NCBI GenBank assembly: GCA_964017235.1
Contig: OZ024940.1
Span: forward strand, 558,001 to 622,000
Direction of reading: 5' to 3'
Length of the DNA: 64,000 nt
Origin: Sabellastarte sp. h YS-2021
Lineage: Eukaryota; Annelida; Polychaeta; Sabellida; Sabellidae
Part shown: piece after piece, positions 1-11,861 of the stretch
How the letters are laid out: each line of letters begins with the position of its first letter
Numbering within the stretch: position 1 is the stretch's first letter
Translations under genes and position numbers: made by a program
The notes under the pieces: model-generated
Seen by the model: only the letters and a program-made list of their open reading frames with translations
The model's database searches: none
What the model was told of the DNA's origin: nothing

Positions 1-169
1 CATATCTGCCACATTAAGGTCTTTAGACCCTACCCTGTTATATTGTATAGACTCAGACTGGACCCCTCTATCTATTGTTGGAAAAAAATTGGTGTCCCTC
101 GGAACGACCAAATTTGGCGTACTCGGTGGTAAGGCATCTACACATGTATGACAAATTCCCCATTTAAAA

Positions 170-362
170 TCAATGGGAAATACTGTTTCTGCTCATATCT
201 GCCGATTTAAGGTCTTTAGACCCTACCCTGTTATATTGTATAGACTCAGACTGGACCCCTCTATCTATTGGTGGAAAAAAATTGGTGTCCCTCGGAACGA
301 CCAAATTTGGCGTACTCGATGGTAAGGCATCTACACATGTATGACAAATTCCCCATTTAAAA
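170..362 (+). repeat. Reference short monomer (193 bp)
   Basis: This is the first complete unit and a good example of the short class. Landmarks in order are: TCAATGGGAAATACTG at the start; CATATCTGCC followed by GATTT; the perfect dyad GGTCTTTAGACC; CCCTACCCTGTTATATTG; GACTCAGACTGGACCCC; GGTGG followed by seven A and TTGG; CCCTCGGAACGACC; TTTGGCGTACTCG; AAGGCATCTACACATG; and GACAAATTCCCCATTTAAAA at the end. The choice of start is arbitrary because the array is circularly permutable. The length is close to one nucleosome plus linker, which is common for satellites; any nucleosome phasing is inference. Confidence 0.95.
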
Positions 363-555
363 TCAATGGGAAATACTGTTTCTGCTCATATCTGCCGATT
401 TAAGGTCTTTAGACCCTACCCTGTTATATTGTATAGACTCAGACTGGACCCCTCTATCTATTGGTGGAAAAAAATTGGTGTCCTTCGGAATGACCAAATT
501 TGGCGTACTCGGTGGTAAGGAATCTACACATGTATGACAAATTCCCCATTTAAAA

Positions 556-756
556 TCAATGGGAAATACTGTTTCTGCTCATATCTGCCAACTTAAGGTC
601 TTTAGACCCTACCCTGTTATATTGTATAGACTCAGACTGGACGCCTCCATCCATTGGTGGAAAAAAATTGGTGTCCCTCGGAACGACCAAATTTGGCATA
701 CTCGTTGGTAAGGCAACTGTACTAGTGTGTATGCATGACAAATTCCCCATTTAAAA
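556..756 (+). repeat. Reference long monomer (201 bp)
   Basis: This is the first long unit. It matches the short class except near the 3' end. After AAGGC the short form's ATCTACACATGTATGAC is replaced by a version 8 bp longer, which carries two 6-bp palindromes, ACTAGT and ATGCAT. The length change alters the reading frame, so the complement of each long unit has an open frame of 64 codons (556-750, minus strand) while short units are closed by a stop. This open frame repeats wherever the long unit occurs and has no recognisable domain, so it is not annotated as a gene. Confidence 0.95.
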
Positions 757-1129
757 TCAATGGGAAATACTGTTTCTGCTCATATCTGCCACATTAAGGT
801 CTTTAGACCCTACCCTGTTATATTGTATAGACTCAGACTGGACCCCTCTATCTATTGGTGGAAAAAAATTGGTGTCCCTCGGAACGTCCAAATTTGGCGT
901 ACTCGGTGGTAAGGCAACTGTACTAGTGTGTATGCATGACAAATTCCCCATTTAAAATCAATGGGAAATACTGTTTCTGCTCATATCTGCCACATTAAGG
1001 TCTTTAGACCCTACCCTGTTATATTGTATAGACTCAGACTGGACCCCTCTATCTATTGGTGGAAAAAAATTGGTGTCCCTCGGAACGACCAAATTTGGCG
1101 TACTCGATGGTAAGGCATCTACACATGTA

Positions 1130-3380
1130 TGACAAATTCCCCATTTAAAATCAATGGGAAATACTGTTTCTGCTCATATCTGCCGATTTAAGGTCTTTAG
1201 ACCCTACCCTGTTATATTGTATAGACTCAGACTGGACCCCTCTATCTATTGTTGGAAAAAAATTGGTGTCCCTCGGAACGTCCAAATTTGGCGTACTCGG
1301 TGGTAAGGCAACTGTACTAGTGTGTATGCATGACAAATTCCCCATTTAAAATCAATGGGAAATACTGTTTCTGCTCATATCTGCCACATTAAGGTCTTTA
1401 GACCCTACCCTGTTATATTGTATAGACTCAGACTGGACCCCTCTATCTATTGTTGGAAAAAAATTGGTGTCCCTCGGAACGACCAAATTTGGCGTACTCG
1501 GTGGTAAGGCATCTACACATGTATGACAAATTCCCCATTTAAAATCAATGGGAAATACTGTTTCTGCTCATATCTGCCGATTTAAGGTCTTTAGACCCTA
1601 CCCTGTTATATTGTATAGACTCAGACTGGACCCCTCTATCTATTGGTGGAAAAAAATTGGTGTCCCTCGGAACGACCAAATTTGGCGTACTCGATGGTAA
1701 GGCATCTACACATGTATGACAAATTCCCCATTTAAAATCAATGGGAAATACTGTTTCTGCTCATATCTGCCGATTTAAGGTCTTTAGACCCTACCCTGTT
1801 ATATTGTATAGACTCAGACTGGACCCCTCTATCTATTGGTGGAAAAAAATTGGTGTCCTTCGGAATGACCAAATTTGGCGTACTCGGTGGTAAGGAATCT
1901 ACACATGTATGACAAATTCCCCATTTAAAATCAATGGGAAATACTGTTTCTGCTCATATCTGCCAACTTAAGGTCTTTAGACCCTACCCTGTTATATTGT
2001 ATAGACTCAGACTGGACGCCTCCATCCATTGGTGGAAAAAAATTGGTGTCCCTCGGAACGACCAAATTTGGCATACTCGTTGGTAAGGCAACTGTACTAG
2101 TGTGTATGCATGACAAATTCCCCATTTAAAATCAATGGGAAATACTGTTTCTGCTCATATCTGCCACATTAAGGTCTTTAGACCCTACCCTGTTATATTG
2201 TATAGACTCAGATTGGACCCCTCTATCTATTGGTGGAAAAAAATTGGTGTCCCTCGGAACGACCAAATTTGGCGTACTCGGTGGTAAGGCATCTACACAT
2301 GTATGACAAATTCCCCATTTAAAATCAATGGGAAATACTGTTTCTGCTCATATCTGCCGATTTAAGGTCTTTAGACCCTACCCTGTTATATTGTATAGAC
2401 TCAGACTGGACCCCTCTATCTATTGGTTGAAAAAAATTAGTGTCCCTCGGAACGACCAAATTTGGCGTACTCGGTGGTAAGGCATCTACACATGTATGAC
2501 AAATTCCCCATTTAAAATCAATGGGAAATACTGTTTCTGCTCATATCTGCCGATTTAAGGTCTTTAGACCCAACCCTGTTATATTGTATAGACTCAGACT
2601 GGACCCCTCTATCTATTGGTGGAAAAAAATTGGTGTCCCTCGGAACGACCAAATTTGGCGTACTCGGTGGTAAGGCATCTACACATGTATGACAAATTCC
2701 CCATTTAAAATCAATGGGAAATACTGTTTCTGCTGATATCTGCCGATTTAAGGTCTTTAGACCCTACCCTGTTATATTGTATAGACTCAGACTGGACCCC
2801 TCTATCTATTGGTTGAAAAAAATTGGTGTCCTTCGGAATGACCAAATTTGGCGTACTCGGTGGTAAGGCATCTACACATGTATGACAAATTCCCCATTTA
2901 AAATCAATGGGAAATACTGTTTCTGCTCATATCTGCCGATTTAAGGTCTTTAGACCCTACCCTGTTATATTGTATAGACTCAGACTGGACCCCTCTATCT
3001 ATTGGTGGAAAAAAATTGGTGTCCTTCGGAATGACCAAATTTGGCGTACTCGGTGGTAAAGCATCTACACATGTATGACAAATTCCCCATTTAAAATCAA
3101 TGGGAAATACTGTTTCTGCTCATATCTGCCAACTTAAGGTCTTTAGACCCTACCCTGTTATATTGTATAGACTCAGACTGGACCCCTCTATCTATTGGTT
3201 GAAAAAAATTGGTGTCCTTCGGAATGACCAAATTTGGCGTACTCGGTGGTAAGGCATCTACACATGTATGACAAATTCCCCATTTAAAATCAATGGGAAA
3301 TACTGTTTCTGCTCATATCTGCCGATTTAAGGTCTTTAGACCCTACCCTGTTATATTGTATAGACTCAGACTGGACGCCT
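1130..3380 (+). repeat. Segmental duplication, 2541-bp offset, copy 1
   Basis: This block of about 2.25 kb recurs 2541 bp downstream. Shared private variants fix the alignment: GTTGG in the unit at 1151, AGATTGGACC near 2210, AAAAAATTAGTG near 2430, GACCCAACCCTG near 2569, CTGCTGATATCTG near 2732 and GGTAAAGCATC near 3055. The edges were placed where the two copies stop agreeing, inside the units at about 1130 and 3380, so they are approximate. The unit at 3290 looks hybrid: its first half is of the GATTT type and its second half matches the GCCTCCATCC long type seen at 1931. Confidence 0.88.
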
Positions 3381-3670
3381 CCATCCATTGGTGGAAAAAA
3401 ATTGGTGTCCCTCGGAACGACCAAATTTGGCATACTCGTTGGTAAGGCAACTGTACTAGTGTGTATGCATGACAAATTCCCCATTTAAAATCAATGGGAA
3501 ATACTGTTTCTGCTCATATCTGCCACATTAAGGTCTTTAGACCCTACCCTGTTATATTGTATAGACTCAGACTGGACCCCTCTATCTATTGGTGGAAAAA
3601 AATTGGTGTCCCTCGGAACGTCCAAATTTGGCGTACTCGGTGGTAAGGCAACTGTACTAGTGTGTATGCA

Positions 3671-5921
3671 TGACAAATTCCCCATTTAAAATCAATGGGA
3701 AATACTGTTTCTGCTCATATCTGCCGATTTAAGGTCTTTAGACCCTACCCTGTTATATTGTATAGACTCAGACTGGACCCCTCTATCTATTGTTGGAAAA
3801 AAATTGGTGTCCCTCGGAACGTCCAAATTTGGCGTACTCGGTGGTAAGGCAACTGTACTAGTGTGTATGCATGACAAATTCCCCATTTAAAATCAATGGG
3901 AAATACTGTTTCTGCTCATATCTGCCACATTAAGGTCTTTAGACCCTACCCTGTTATATTGTATAGACTCAGACTGGACCCCTCTATCTATTGTTGGAAA
4001 AAAATTGGTGTCCCTCGGAACGACCAAATTTGGCGTACTCGGTGGTAAGGCATCTACACATGTATGACAAATTCCCCATTTAAAATCAATGGGAAATACT
4101 GTTTCTGCTCATATCTGCCGATTTAAGGTCTTTAGACCCTACCCTGTTATATTGTATAGACTCAGACTGGACCCCTCTATCTATTGGTGGAAAAAAATTG
4201 GTGTCCCTCGGAACGACCAAATTTGGCGTACTCGATGGTAAGGCATCTACACATGTATGACAAATTCCCCATTTAAAATCAATGGGAAATACTGTTTCTG
4301 CTCATATCTGCCGATTTAAGGTCTTTAGACCCTACCCTGTTATATTGTATAGACTCAGACTGGACCCCTCTATCTATTGGTGGAAAAAAATTGGTGTCCT
4401 TCGGAATGACCAAATTTGGCGTACTCGGTGGTAAGGAATCTACACATGTATGACAAATTCCCCATTTAAAATCAATGGGAAATACTGTTTCTGCTCATAT
4501 CTGCCAACTTAAGGTCTTTAGACCCTACCCTGTTATATTGTATAGACTCAGACTGGACGCCTCCATCCATTGGTGGAAAAAAATTGGTGTCCCTCGGAAC
4601 GACCAAATTTGGCATACTCGTTGGTAAGGCAACTGTACTAGTGTGTATGCATGACAAATTCCCCATTTAAAATCAATGGGAAATACTGTTTCTGCTCATA
4701 TCTGCCACATTAAGGTCTTTAGACCCTACCCTGTTATATTGTATAGACTCAGATTGGACCCCTCTATCTATTGGTGGAAAAAAATTGGTGTCCCTCGGAA
4801 CGACCAAATTTGGCGTACTCGGTGGTAAGGCATCTACACATGTATGACAAATTCCCCATTTAAAATCAATGGGAAATACTGTTTCTGCTCATATCTGCCG
4901 ATTTAAGGTCTTTAGACCCTACCCTGTTATATTGTATAGACTCAGACTGGACCCCTCTATCTATTGTTTGAAAAAAATTAGTGTCCCTCGGAACGACCAA
5001 ATTTGGCGTACTCGGTGGTAAGGCATCTACACATGTATGACAAATTCCCCATTTAAAATCAATGGGAAATACTGTTTCTGCTCATATCTGCCGATTTAAG
5101 GTCTTTAGACCCAACCCTGTTATATTGTATAGACTCAGACTGGACCCCTCTATCTATTGGTGGAAAAAAATTGGTGTCCCTCGGAACGACCAAATTTGGC
5201 GTACTCGGTGGTAAGGCATCTACACATGTATGACAAATTCCCCATTTAAAATCAATGGGAAATACTGTTTCTGCTGATATCTGCCGATTTAAGGTCTTTA
5301 GACCCTACCCTGTTATATTGTATAGACTCAGACTGGACCCCTCTATCTATTGGTTGAAAAAAATTGGTGTCCTTCGGAATGACCAAATTTGGCGTACTCG
5401 GTGGTAAGGCATCTACACATGTATGACAAATTCCCCATTTAAAATCAATGGGAAATACTGTTTCTGCTCATATCTGCCGATTTAAGGTCTTTAGACCCTA
5501 CCCTGTTATATTGTATAGACTCAGACTGGACCCCTCTATCTATTGGTGGAAAAAAATTGGTGTCCTTCGGAATGACCAAATTTGGCGTACTCGGTGGTAA
5601 AGCATCTACACATGTATGACAAATTCCCCATTTAAAATCAATGGGAAATACTGTTTCTGCTCATATCTGCCAACTTAAGGTCTTTAGACCCTACCCTGTT
5701 ATATTGTATAGACTCAGACTGGACCCCTCTATCTATTGGTTGAAAAAAATTGGTGTCCTTCGGAATGACCAAATTTGGCGTACTCGGTGGTAAGGCATCT
5801 ACACATGTATGACAAATTCCCCATTTAAAATCAATGGGAAATACTGTTTCTGCTCATATCTGCCGATTTAAGGTCTTTAGACCCTACCCTGTTATATTGT
5901 ATAGACTCAGACTGGACCCCT
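3671..5921 (+). repeat. Segmental duplication, 2541-bp offset, copy 2
   Basis: This is the second copy of the block at 1130-3380. The same markers recur at exactly +2541: AGATTGGACC near 4751, GACCCAACCCTG near 5110, CTGCTGATATCTG near 5273 and GGTAAAGCATC near 5596. The one difference I noticed is at 2426 versus 4967 (GGTTG versus GTTTG), so the copies are nearly identical and the duplication is recent relative to monomer divergence. I did not compare every base. Confidence 0.88.
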
Positions 5922-8900
5922 CTATCTATTGGTTGAAAAAAATTGGTGTCCTTCGGAATGACCAAATTTGGCGTACTCGGTGGTAAGGCATCTACACATG
6001 TATGACAAATTCCCCATTTAAAATCAATGGGAAATACTGTTTCTGCTCATATCTGCCAACTTAAAGTCTTTAGACCCTACCCTGTTATATTGTATAGACT
6101 CAGACTGGACCCCTCTATCTATTGGTGGAAAAAAATTGGTGTCCCTCGGAATGTCCAAATTTGGCGTACTCAGTGGTAAGGCATCTACACATGTATGACA
6201 AATTCCCCATTTAAAATCAATGGGAAATACTGTTTCTGCTCATATCTGCCGATTTAAGGTCTTTAGACCGTACCCTGTTATATTGTATAGACTCAGACTG
6301 GACCCCTCTATCTATTGGTGGAAAAAAATTGGTGTCCCGCGGAACGACCAAATTTGGCGTACTCGGTGGTAAGGCATCTACAGATGTATGACAAATTCCC
6401 CATTTAAAATCAATGGGAAATACTGTTTCTGCTCATATCTGCCGATTTAAGGTCTTTAGACCCTACCCTGTTATATTGTATAGACTCAGACTGGACCCCT
6501 CTATCTATTGGTTGAAAAAAATTGGTGTCCTTCGGAATGACCAAATTTGGCGTACTCGGTGGTAAGGAATCTACACATGTATGACAAATTCCCCATTTAA
6601 AATCAATGGGAAATACTGTTTCTGCTCATATCTGCCAACTTAAGGTCTTTAGACCATACCCTGTTATATTGTATAGACTCAGACTGGACGCCTCCATCCA
6701 TTGGTGGAAAAAAATTGGTGTCCCTCGGAACGACCAAATTTGGCGTACACGGTGGTAAGGCATCTACACATGTATGACAAATTCCCCATTTAAAATCAAT
6801 GGGAAATACTGTTTCTGCTCATATCTGCCACATTAAGGTCTTTAGACCCTACCCTGTTATATTGTATAGACTCAGACTGGACCCCTCTATCTATTGGTGG
6901 AAAAAAATTGGTGTCCCTCGGAACGTCCAAATTTGGCGTACTCGGTGGTAAGGCAACTGTACTAGTGTGTATGCATGACAAATTCCCCATTTAAAATCAA
7001 TGGGAAATACTGTTTCTGCTCATATCTGCCACATTAAGGTCTTTAGACCCTACCCTGTTATATTGTATAGACTCAGACTGGACCCCTCTATCTATTGGTG
7101 GAAAAAAATTGGTGTCCCTCGGAACGACCAAATTTGGCGTACTCGATGGTAAGGCATCTACACATGTATGACAAATTCCCCATTTAAAATCAATGGGAAA
7201 TACTGTTTCTGCTCATATCTGCCGATTTAAGGTCTTTAGACCCTACCCTGTTATATTGTATAGACTCAGACTGGACCCCTCTATCTATTGGTGGAAAAAA
7301 ATTGGTGTCCCTCGGAACGACCAAATTTGGCGTACTCGATGGTAAGGCATCTACACATGTATGACAAATTCCCCATTTAAAATCAATGGGAAATACTGTT
7401 TCTGCTCATATCTGCCGATTTAAGGTCTTTAGACCCTACCCTGTTATATTGTATAGACTCAGACTGGACCCCTCTATCTATTGGTGGAAAAAAATTGGTG
7501 TCCCTCGGAACGTCCAAATTTGGCGTACTCGGTGGTAAGTCATCTACACATGTATGACAAATTCCCCATTTAAAATCAATGGGAACTACTGTTTCTGCTC
7601 ATATCTGCCGATTTAAGGTCTTTAGACCCTACCCTGTTATATTGTATAGGCTCAGACTGGACCCCTCTATCTATTGGTGGAAAAAAATTGGTGTCCCTCG
7701 GAACGACCAAATTTGGCATACTCGTTGGTAAGGCAACTGTACTAGTGTGTATGCATGACAAATTCCCCATTTAAAATCAATGGGAAATACTGTTTCTGCT
7801 CATATCTGCCACATTAAGGTCTTTAGACCCTACCCTGTTATATTGTATAGACTCAGACTGGACCCCTCTATCTATTGGTGGAAAAAAATTGGTGTCCCTC
7901 GGAACGACCAAATTTGGCGTACTCGGTGGTAAGGCATCTACACATGTATGACAAATTCCCCATTTTAAATCAATGGGAAATACTGTTTCTGCTCATATCT
8001 GCCGATTTAAGGTCTTTAGACCCTACCCTGTTATATTGTATAGACTCAGACTGGACCCCTCTATCTATTGGTTGAAAAAAATTGGTGTCCCTCGGAACGA
8101 CCAAATTTGGCGTACTCGGTGGTAAGGCATCTACACATGTATGACAAATTCCCCATTTAAAATCAATGGGAAATACTGTTTCTGCTCATATCTGCCGATT
8201 TAAGGTCTTTAGACCCTACCCTGTTATATTGTATAGACTCAGACTGGACCCCTCTATCTATTGGTGGAAAAAAATTGGTGTCCCTCGGAACGACCAAATT
8301 TGGCGTACTCGGTGGTAAGGCATCTACACATGTATGACAAATTCCCCATTTAAAATCAATGGGAAATACTGTTTCTGCTCATATCTGCCGATTTAAGGTC
8401 TTTAGACCCTACCCTGTTATATTGTATAGACTCAGACTGGACCCCTCTATCTATTGGTTGAAAAAAATTGGTGTCCTTCGGAATGACCAAATTTGGCGTA
8501 CTCGGTGGTAAGGCATCTACACATGTATGACAAATTCCCCATTTAAAATCAATGGGAAATACTGTTTCTGCTCATATCTGCCAACTTAAGGTCTTTAGAC
8601 CCTACCCTGTTATATTGTACAGACTCAGACTGGACCCCTCCATCCATTGGTGGAAAAAAATTGGTGTCCCTCGGAACGACCAAATTTGGCGTGCTCGGTG
8701 GTAAGGCATCTACACATGTATGACAAATATCCCATTTAAAATCAATGGGAAATACTGTTTCTGCTCATATCTGCCACATTAAGGTCTTTAGACCCTACCC
8801 TGTTATATTGTATAGACTCAGACTGGACCCCTCTATCTATTGGTGGAAAAAAATTGGTGTCCCTCGGAATGTCCAAATTTGGCGTACTCAGTGGTAAGGC

Positions 8901-9513
8901 ATCTACACATGTATGACAAATTCCCCATTTAAAATCAATGGGAAATACTGTTTCTGCTCATATCTGCCGATTTAAGGTCTTTAGACCCTACCCTGTTATA
9001 TTGTATAGACTCAGACTGGACCCCTCTATCTATTGGTGGAAAAAAATTGGTGTCCCGCGGAACGACCAAATTTGGCGTACTCGGTGGTAAGGCATCTACA
9101 GATGTATGACAAATTCCCCATTTAAAATCAATGGGAATTACTGTTTCTGCTCATATCTGCCGATTTAAGGTCTTTAGACCCTACCCTGTTATATTGTATA
9201 GACTCAGACTGGACCCCTCTATCTATTGGTTGAAAAAAATTGGTGTCCTTCGGAATGACCAAATTTGGCGTACTCGGTGGTAAGGAATCTACACATGTAT
9301 GACAAATTCCCCATTTAAAATCAATGGGAAATACTGTTTCTGCTCATATCTGCCAACTTAAGGTCTTTAGACCCTACCCTGTTATATTGTATAGACTCAG
9401 ACTGGACGCCTCCATCCATTGGTGGAAAAAAATTGGTGTCCCTCGGAACGACCAAATTTGGCGTACTCGGTGGTAAGGCATCTACACATGTATGACAAAT
9501 TCCCCATTTAAAA
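5280..9513 (+). repeat. Segmental duplication, 7575/7382-bp offset, copy 1
   Basis: This block of about 4.2 kb recurs at about 12.86-16.9 kb. Markers shared at +7575 include GGTAAAGCATC near 5596, AACTTAAAGTC near 6057 and AGACCATACC near 6650. From the long unit at 7576 onward the offset becomes 7382 (193 less), with shared markers GGTAAGTCATC near 7533, GGGAACTACTG near 7580 and CCATTTTAAATC near 7960. It contains a ten-monomer subblock, 7576-9513, whose last eight or so units are also duplicated immediately downstream at +1938. Confidence 0.85.
7576..9513 (+). repeat. Ten-monomer higher-order unit (1938 bp), first copy
   Basis: One long unit (7576) is followed by nine short units, 1938 bp in total. 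The short units 7777-9320 reappear at 9715-11258 (+1938) and the whole block reappears at 14958-16895 (+7382). Diagnostic variants in order are: CCATTTTAAATC near 7960; GTACAGACTC near 8618; GCGTGCTCGG near 8689; CAAATATCCC near 8724; TACTCAGTGG near 8885; CCGCGG at 9055; CAGATGTATG near 9109; and GGTAAGGAATC near 9280. The CCATTTTAAATC change removes a stop on the plus strand and creates a spurious 66-codon frame at 7875-8075, repeated at 9813-10013 and 15257-15457. Confidence 0.88.
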
Positions 9514-11453
9514 TCAATGGGAAATACTGTTTCTGCTCATATCTGCCACATTAAGGTCTTTAGACCCTACCCTGTTATATTGTATAGGCTCAGACTGGAC
9601 CCCTCTATCTATTGGTGGAAAAAAATTGGTGTCCCTCGGAACGACCAAATTTGGCATACTCGTTGGTAAGGCAACTGTACTAGTGTGTATGCATGACAAA
9701 TTCCCCATTTAAAATCAATGGGAAATACTGTTTCTGCTCATATCTGCCACATTAAGGTCTTTAGACCCTACCCTGTTATATTGTATAGACTCAGACTGGA
9801 CCCCTCTATCTATTGGTGGAAAAAAATTGGTGTCCCTCGGAACGACCAAATTTGGCGTACTCGGTGGTAAGGCATCTACACATGTATGACAAATTCCCCA
9901 TTTTAAATCAATGGGAAATACTGTTTCTGCTCATATCTGCCGATTTAAGGTCTTTAGACCCTACCCTGTTATATTGTATAGACTCAGACTGGACCCCTCT
10001 ATCTATTGGTTGAAAAAAATTGGTGTCCCTCGGAACGACCAAATTTGGCGTACTCGGTGGTAAGGCATCTACACATGTATGACAAATTCCCCATTTAAAA
10101 TCAATGGGAAATACTGTTTCTGCTCATATCTGCCGATTTAAGGTCTTTAGACCCTACCCTGTTATATTGTATAGACTCAGACTGGACCCCTCTATCTATT
10201 GGTGGAAAAAAATTGGTGTCCCTCGGAACGACCAAATTTGGCGTACTCGGTGGTAAGGCATCTACACATGTATGACAAATTCCCCATTTAAAATCAATGG
10301 GAAATACTGTTTCTGCTCATATCTGCCGATTTAAGGTCTTTAGACCCTACCCTGTTATATTGTATAGACTCAGACTGGACCCCTCTATCTATTGGTTGAA
10401 AAAAATTGGTGTCCTTCGGAATGACCAAATTTGGCGTACTCGGTGGTAAGGCATCTACACATGTATGACAAATTCCCCATTTAAAATCAATGGGAAATAC
10501 TGTTTCTGCTCATATCTGCCAACTTAAGGTCTTTAGACCCTACCCTGTTATATTGTACAGACTCAGACTGGACCCCTCCATCCATTGGTGGAAAAAAATT
10601 GGTGTCCCTCGGAACGACCAAATTTGGCGTGCTCGGTGGTAAGGCATCTACACATGTATGACAAATATCCCATTTAAAATCAATGGGAAATACTGTTTCT
10701 GCTCATATCTGCCACATTAAGGTCTTTAGACCCTACCCTGTTATATTGTATAGACTCAGACTGGACCCCTCTATCTATTGGTGGAAAAAAATTGGTGTCC
10801 CTCGGAATGTCCAAATTTGGCGTACTCAGTGGTAAGGCATCTACACATGTATGACAAATTCCCCATTTAAAATCAATGGGAAATACTGTTTCTGCTCATA
10901 TCTGCCGATTTAAGGTCTTTAGACCCTACCCTGTTATATTGTATAGACTCAGACTGGACCCCTCTATCTATTGGTGGAAAAAAATTGGTGTCCCGCGGAA
11001 CGACCAAATTTGGCGTACTCGGTGGTAAGGCATCTACAGATGTATGACAAATTCCCCATTTAAAATCAATGGGAATTACTGTTTCTGCTCATATCTGCCG
11101 ATTTAAGGTCTTTAGACCCTACCCTGTTATATTGTATAGACTCAGACTGGACCCCTCTATCTATTGGTTGAAAAAAATTGGTGTCCTTCGGAATGACCAA
11201 ATTTGGCGTACTCGGTGGTAAGGAATCTACACATGTATGACAAATTCCCCATTTAAAATCAATGGGAAATACTGTTTCTGCTCATATCTGCCAACTTAAG
11301 GTCTTTAGACCCTACCCTGTTATATTGTATAGACTCAGACTGGACGCCTCCATCCATTGGTGGAAAAAAATTGGTGTCCCTCGGAACGACCAAATTTGGC
11401 GTACTCGGTGGTAAGGCAACTGTACTAGTGTGTATGCATGACAAATTCCCCAT
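9514..11453 (+). repeat. Higher-order unit, +1938 copy with swapped last-monomer end
   Basis: This repeats the 7576-9513 block at +1938 with the same ordered markers (CCATTTTAAATC near 9898, CAAATATCCC near 10663, CCGCGG at 10993). The last corresponding unit is short at 9321 but long at 11259. The two units agree up to the indel and then differ, so the 8-bp class was exchanged within the final 40 bp or so of a monomer. Two more long units follow at 11460 and 11661, giving three long units in a row. Confidence 0.85.
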
Positions 11454-11861
11454 TTAAAATCAATGGGAAATACTGTTTCTGCTCATATCTGCCACATTAA
11501 GGTCTTTAGACCCTACCCTGTTATATTGTATAGACTCAGACTGGACCCCTCTATCTATTGGTGGAAAAAAATTGGTGTCCCTCGGAACGTCCAAATTTGG
11601 CGTACTCGGTGGTAAGGCAACTGTACTAGTGTGTATGCATGACAAATTCCCCATTTAAAATCAATGGGAAATACTGTTTCTGCTCATATCTGCCACATTA
11701 AGGTCTTTAGACCCTACCCTGTTATATTGTATAGACTCAGACTGGACCCCTCTATCTATTGGTGGAAAAAAATTGGTGTCCCTCGGAACGTCCAAATTTG
11801 GCGTACTCGGTGGTAAGGCAACTGTACTAGTGTGTATGCATGACAAATTCCCCATTTAAAA

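Noticed and set aside
26-42. Telomere-like motif in GACCCTACCCTG
   Set aside because: There are only two partial CCCTA-like units per monomer, not a tandem hexamer, and they lie inside a longer conserved repeat.
107-132. tRNA A-box-like TGGCGTACTCGG, suggesting a SINE-derived satellite
   Set aside because: The match is imperfect and I found no B box (GGTTCGANNCC-like) at a suitable distance, no poly-A tail and no target-site duplication.
480-500. CENP-B box candidate around TTCGGAATGACC
   Set aside because: It does not fit the required spacing of TTCG, A and CGGG in the canonical box on either strand. I found no full match in the A or B consensus.
556-750. Recurrent 61-68-codon open frames, about 90 in the window, as a tandem small-protein family
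   Set aside because: They coincide with the long monomers and arise because the 8-bp length change shifts the frame. They switch strand with the array, have no recognisable domain, and unit-to-unit changes include frame-breaking ones. They are a property of the repeat.
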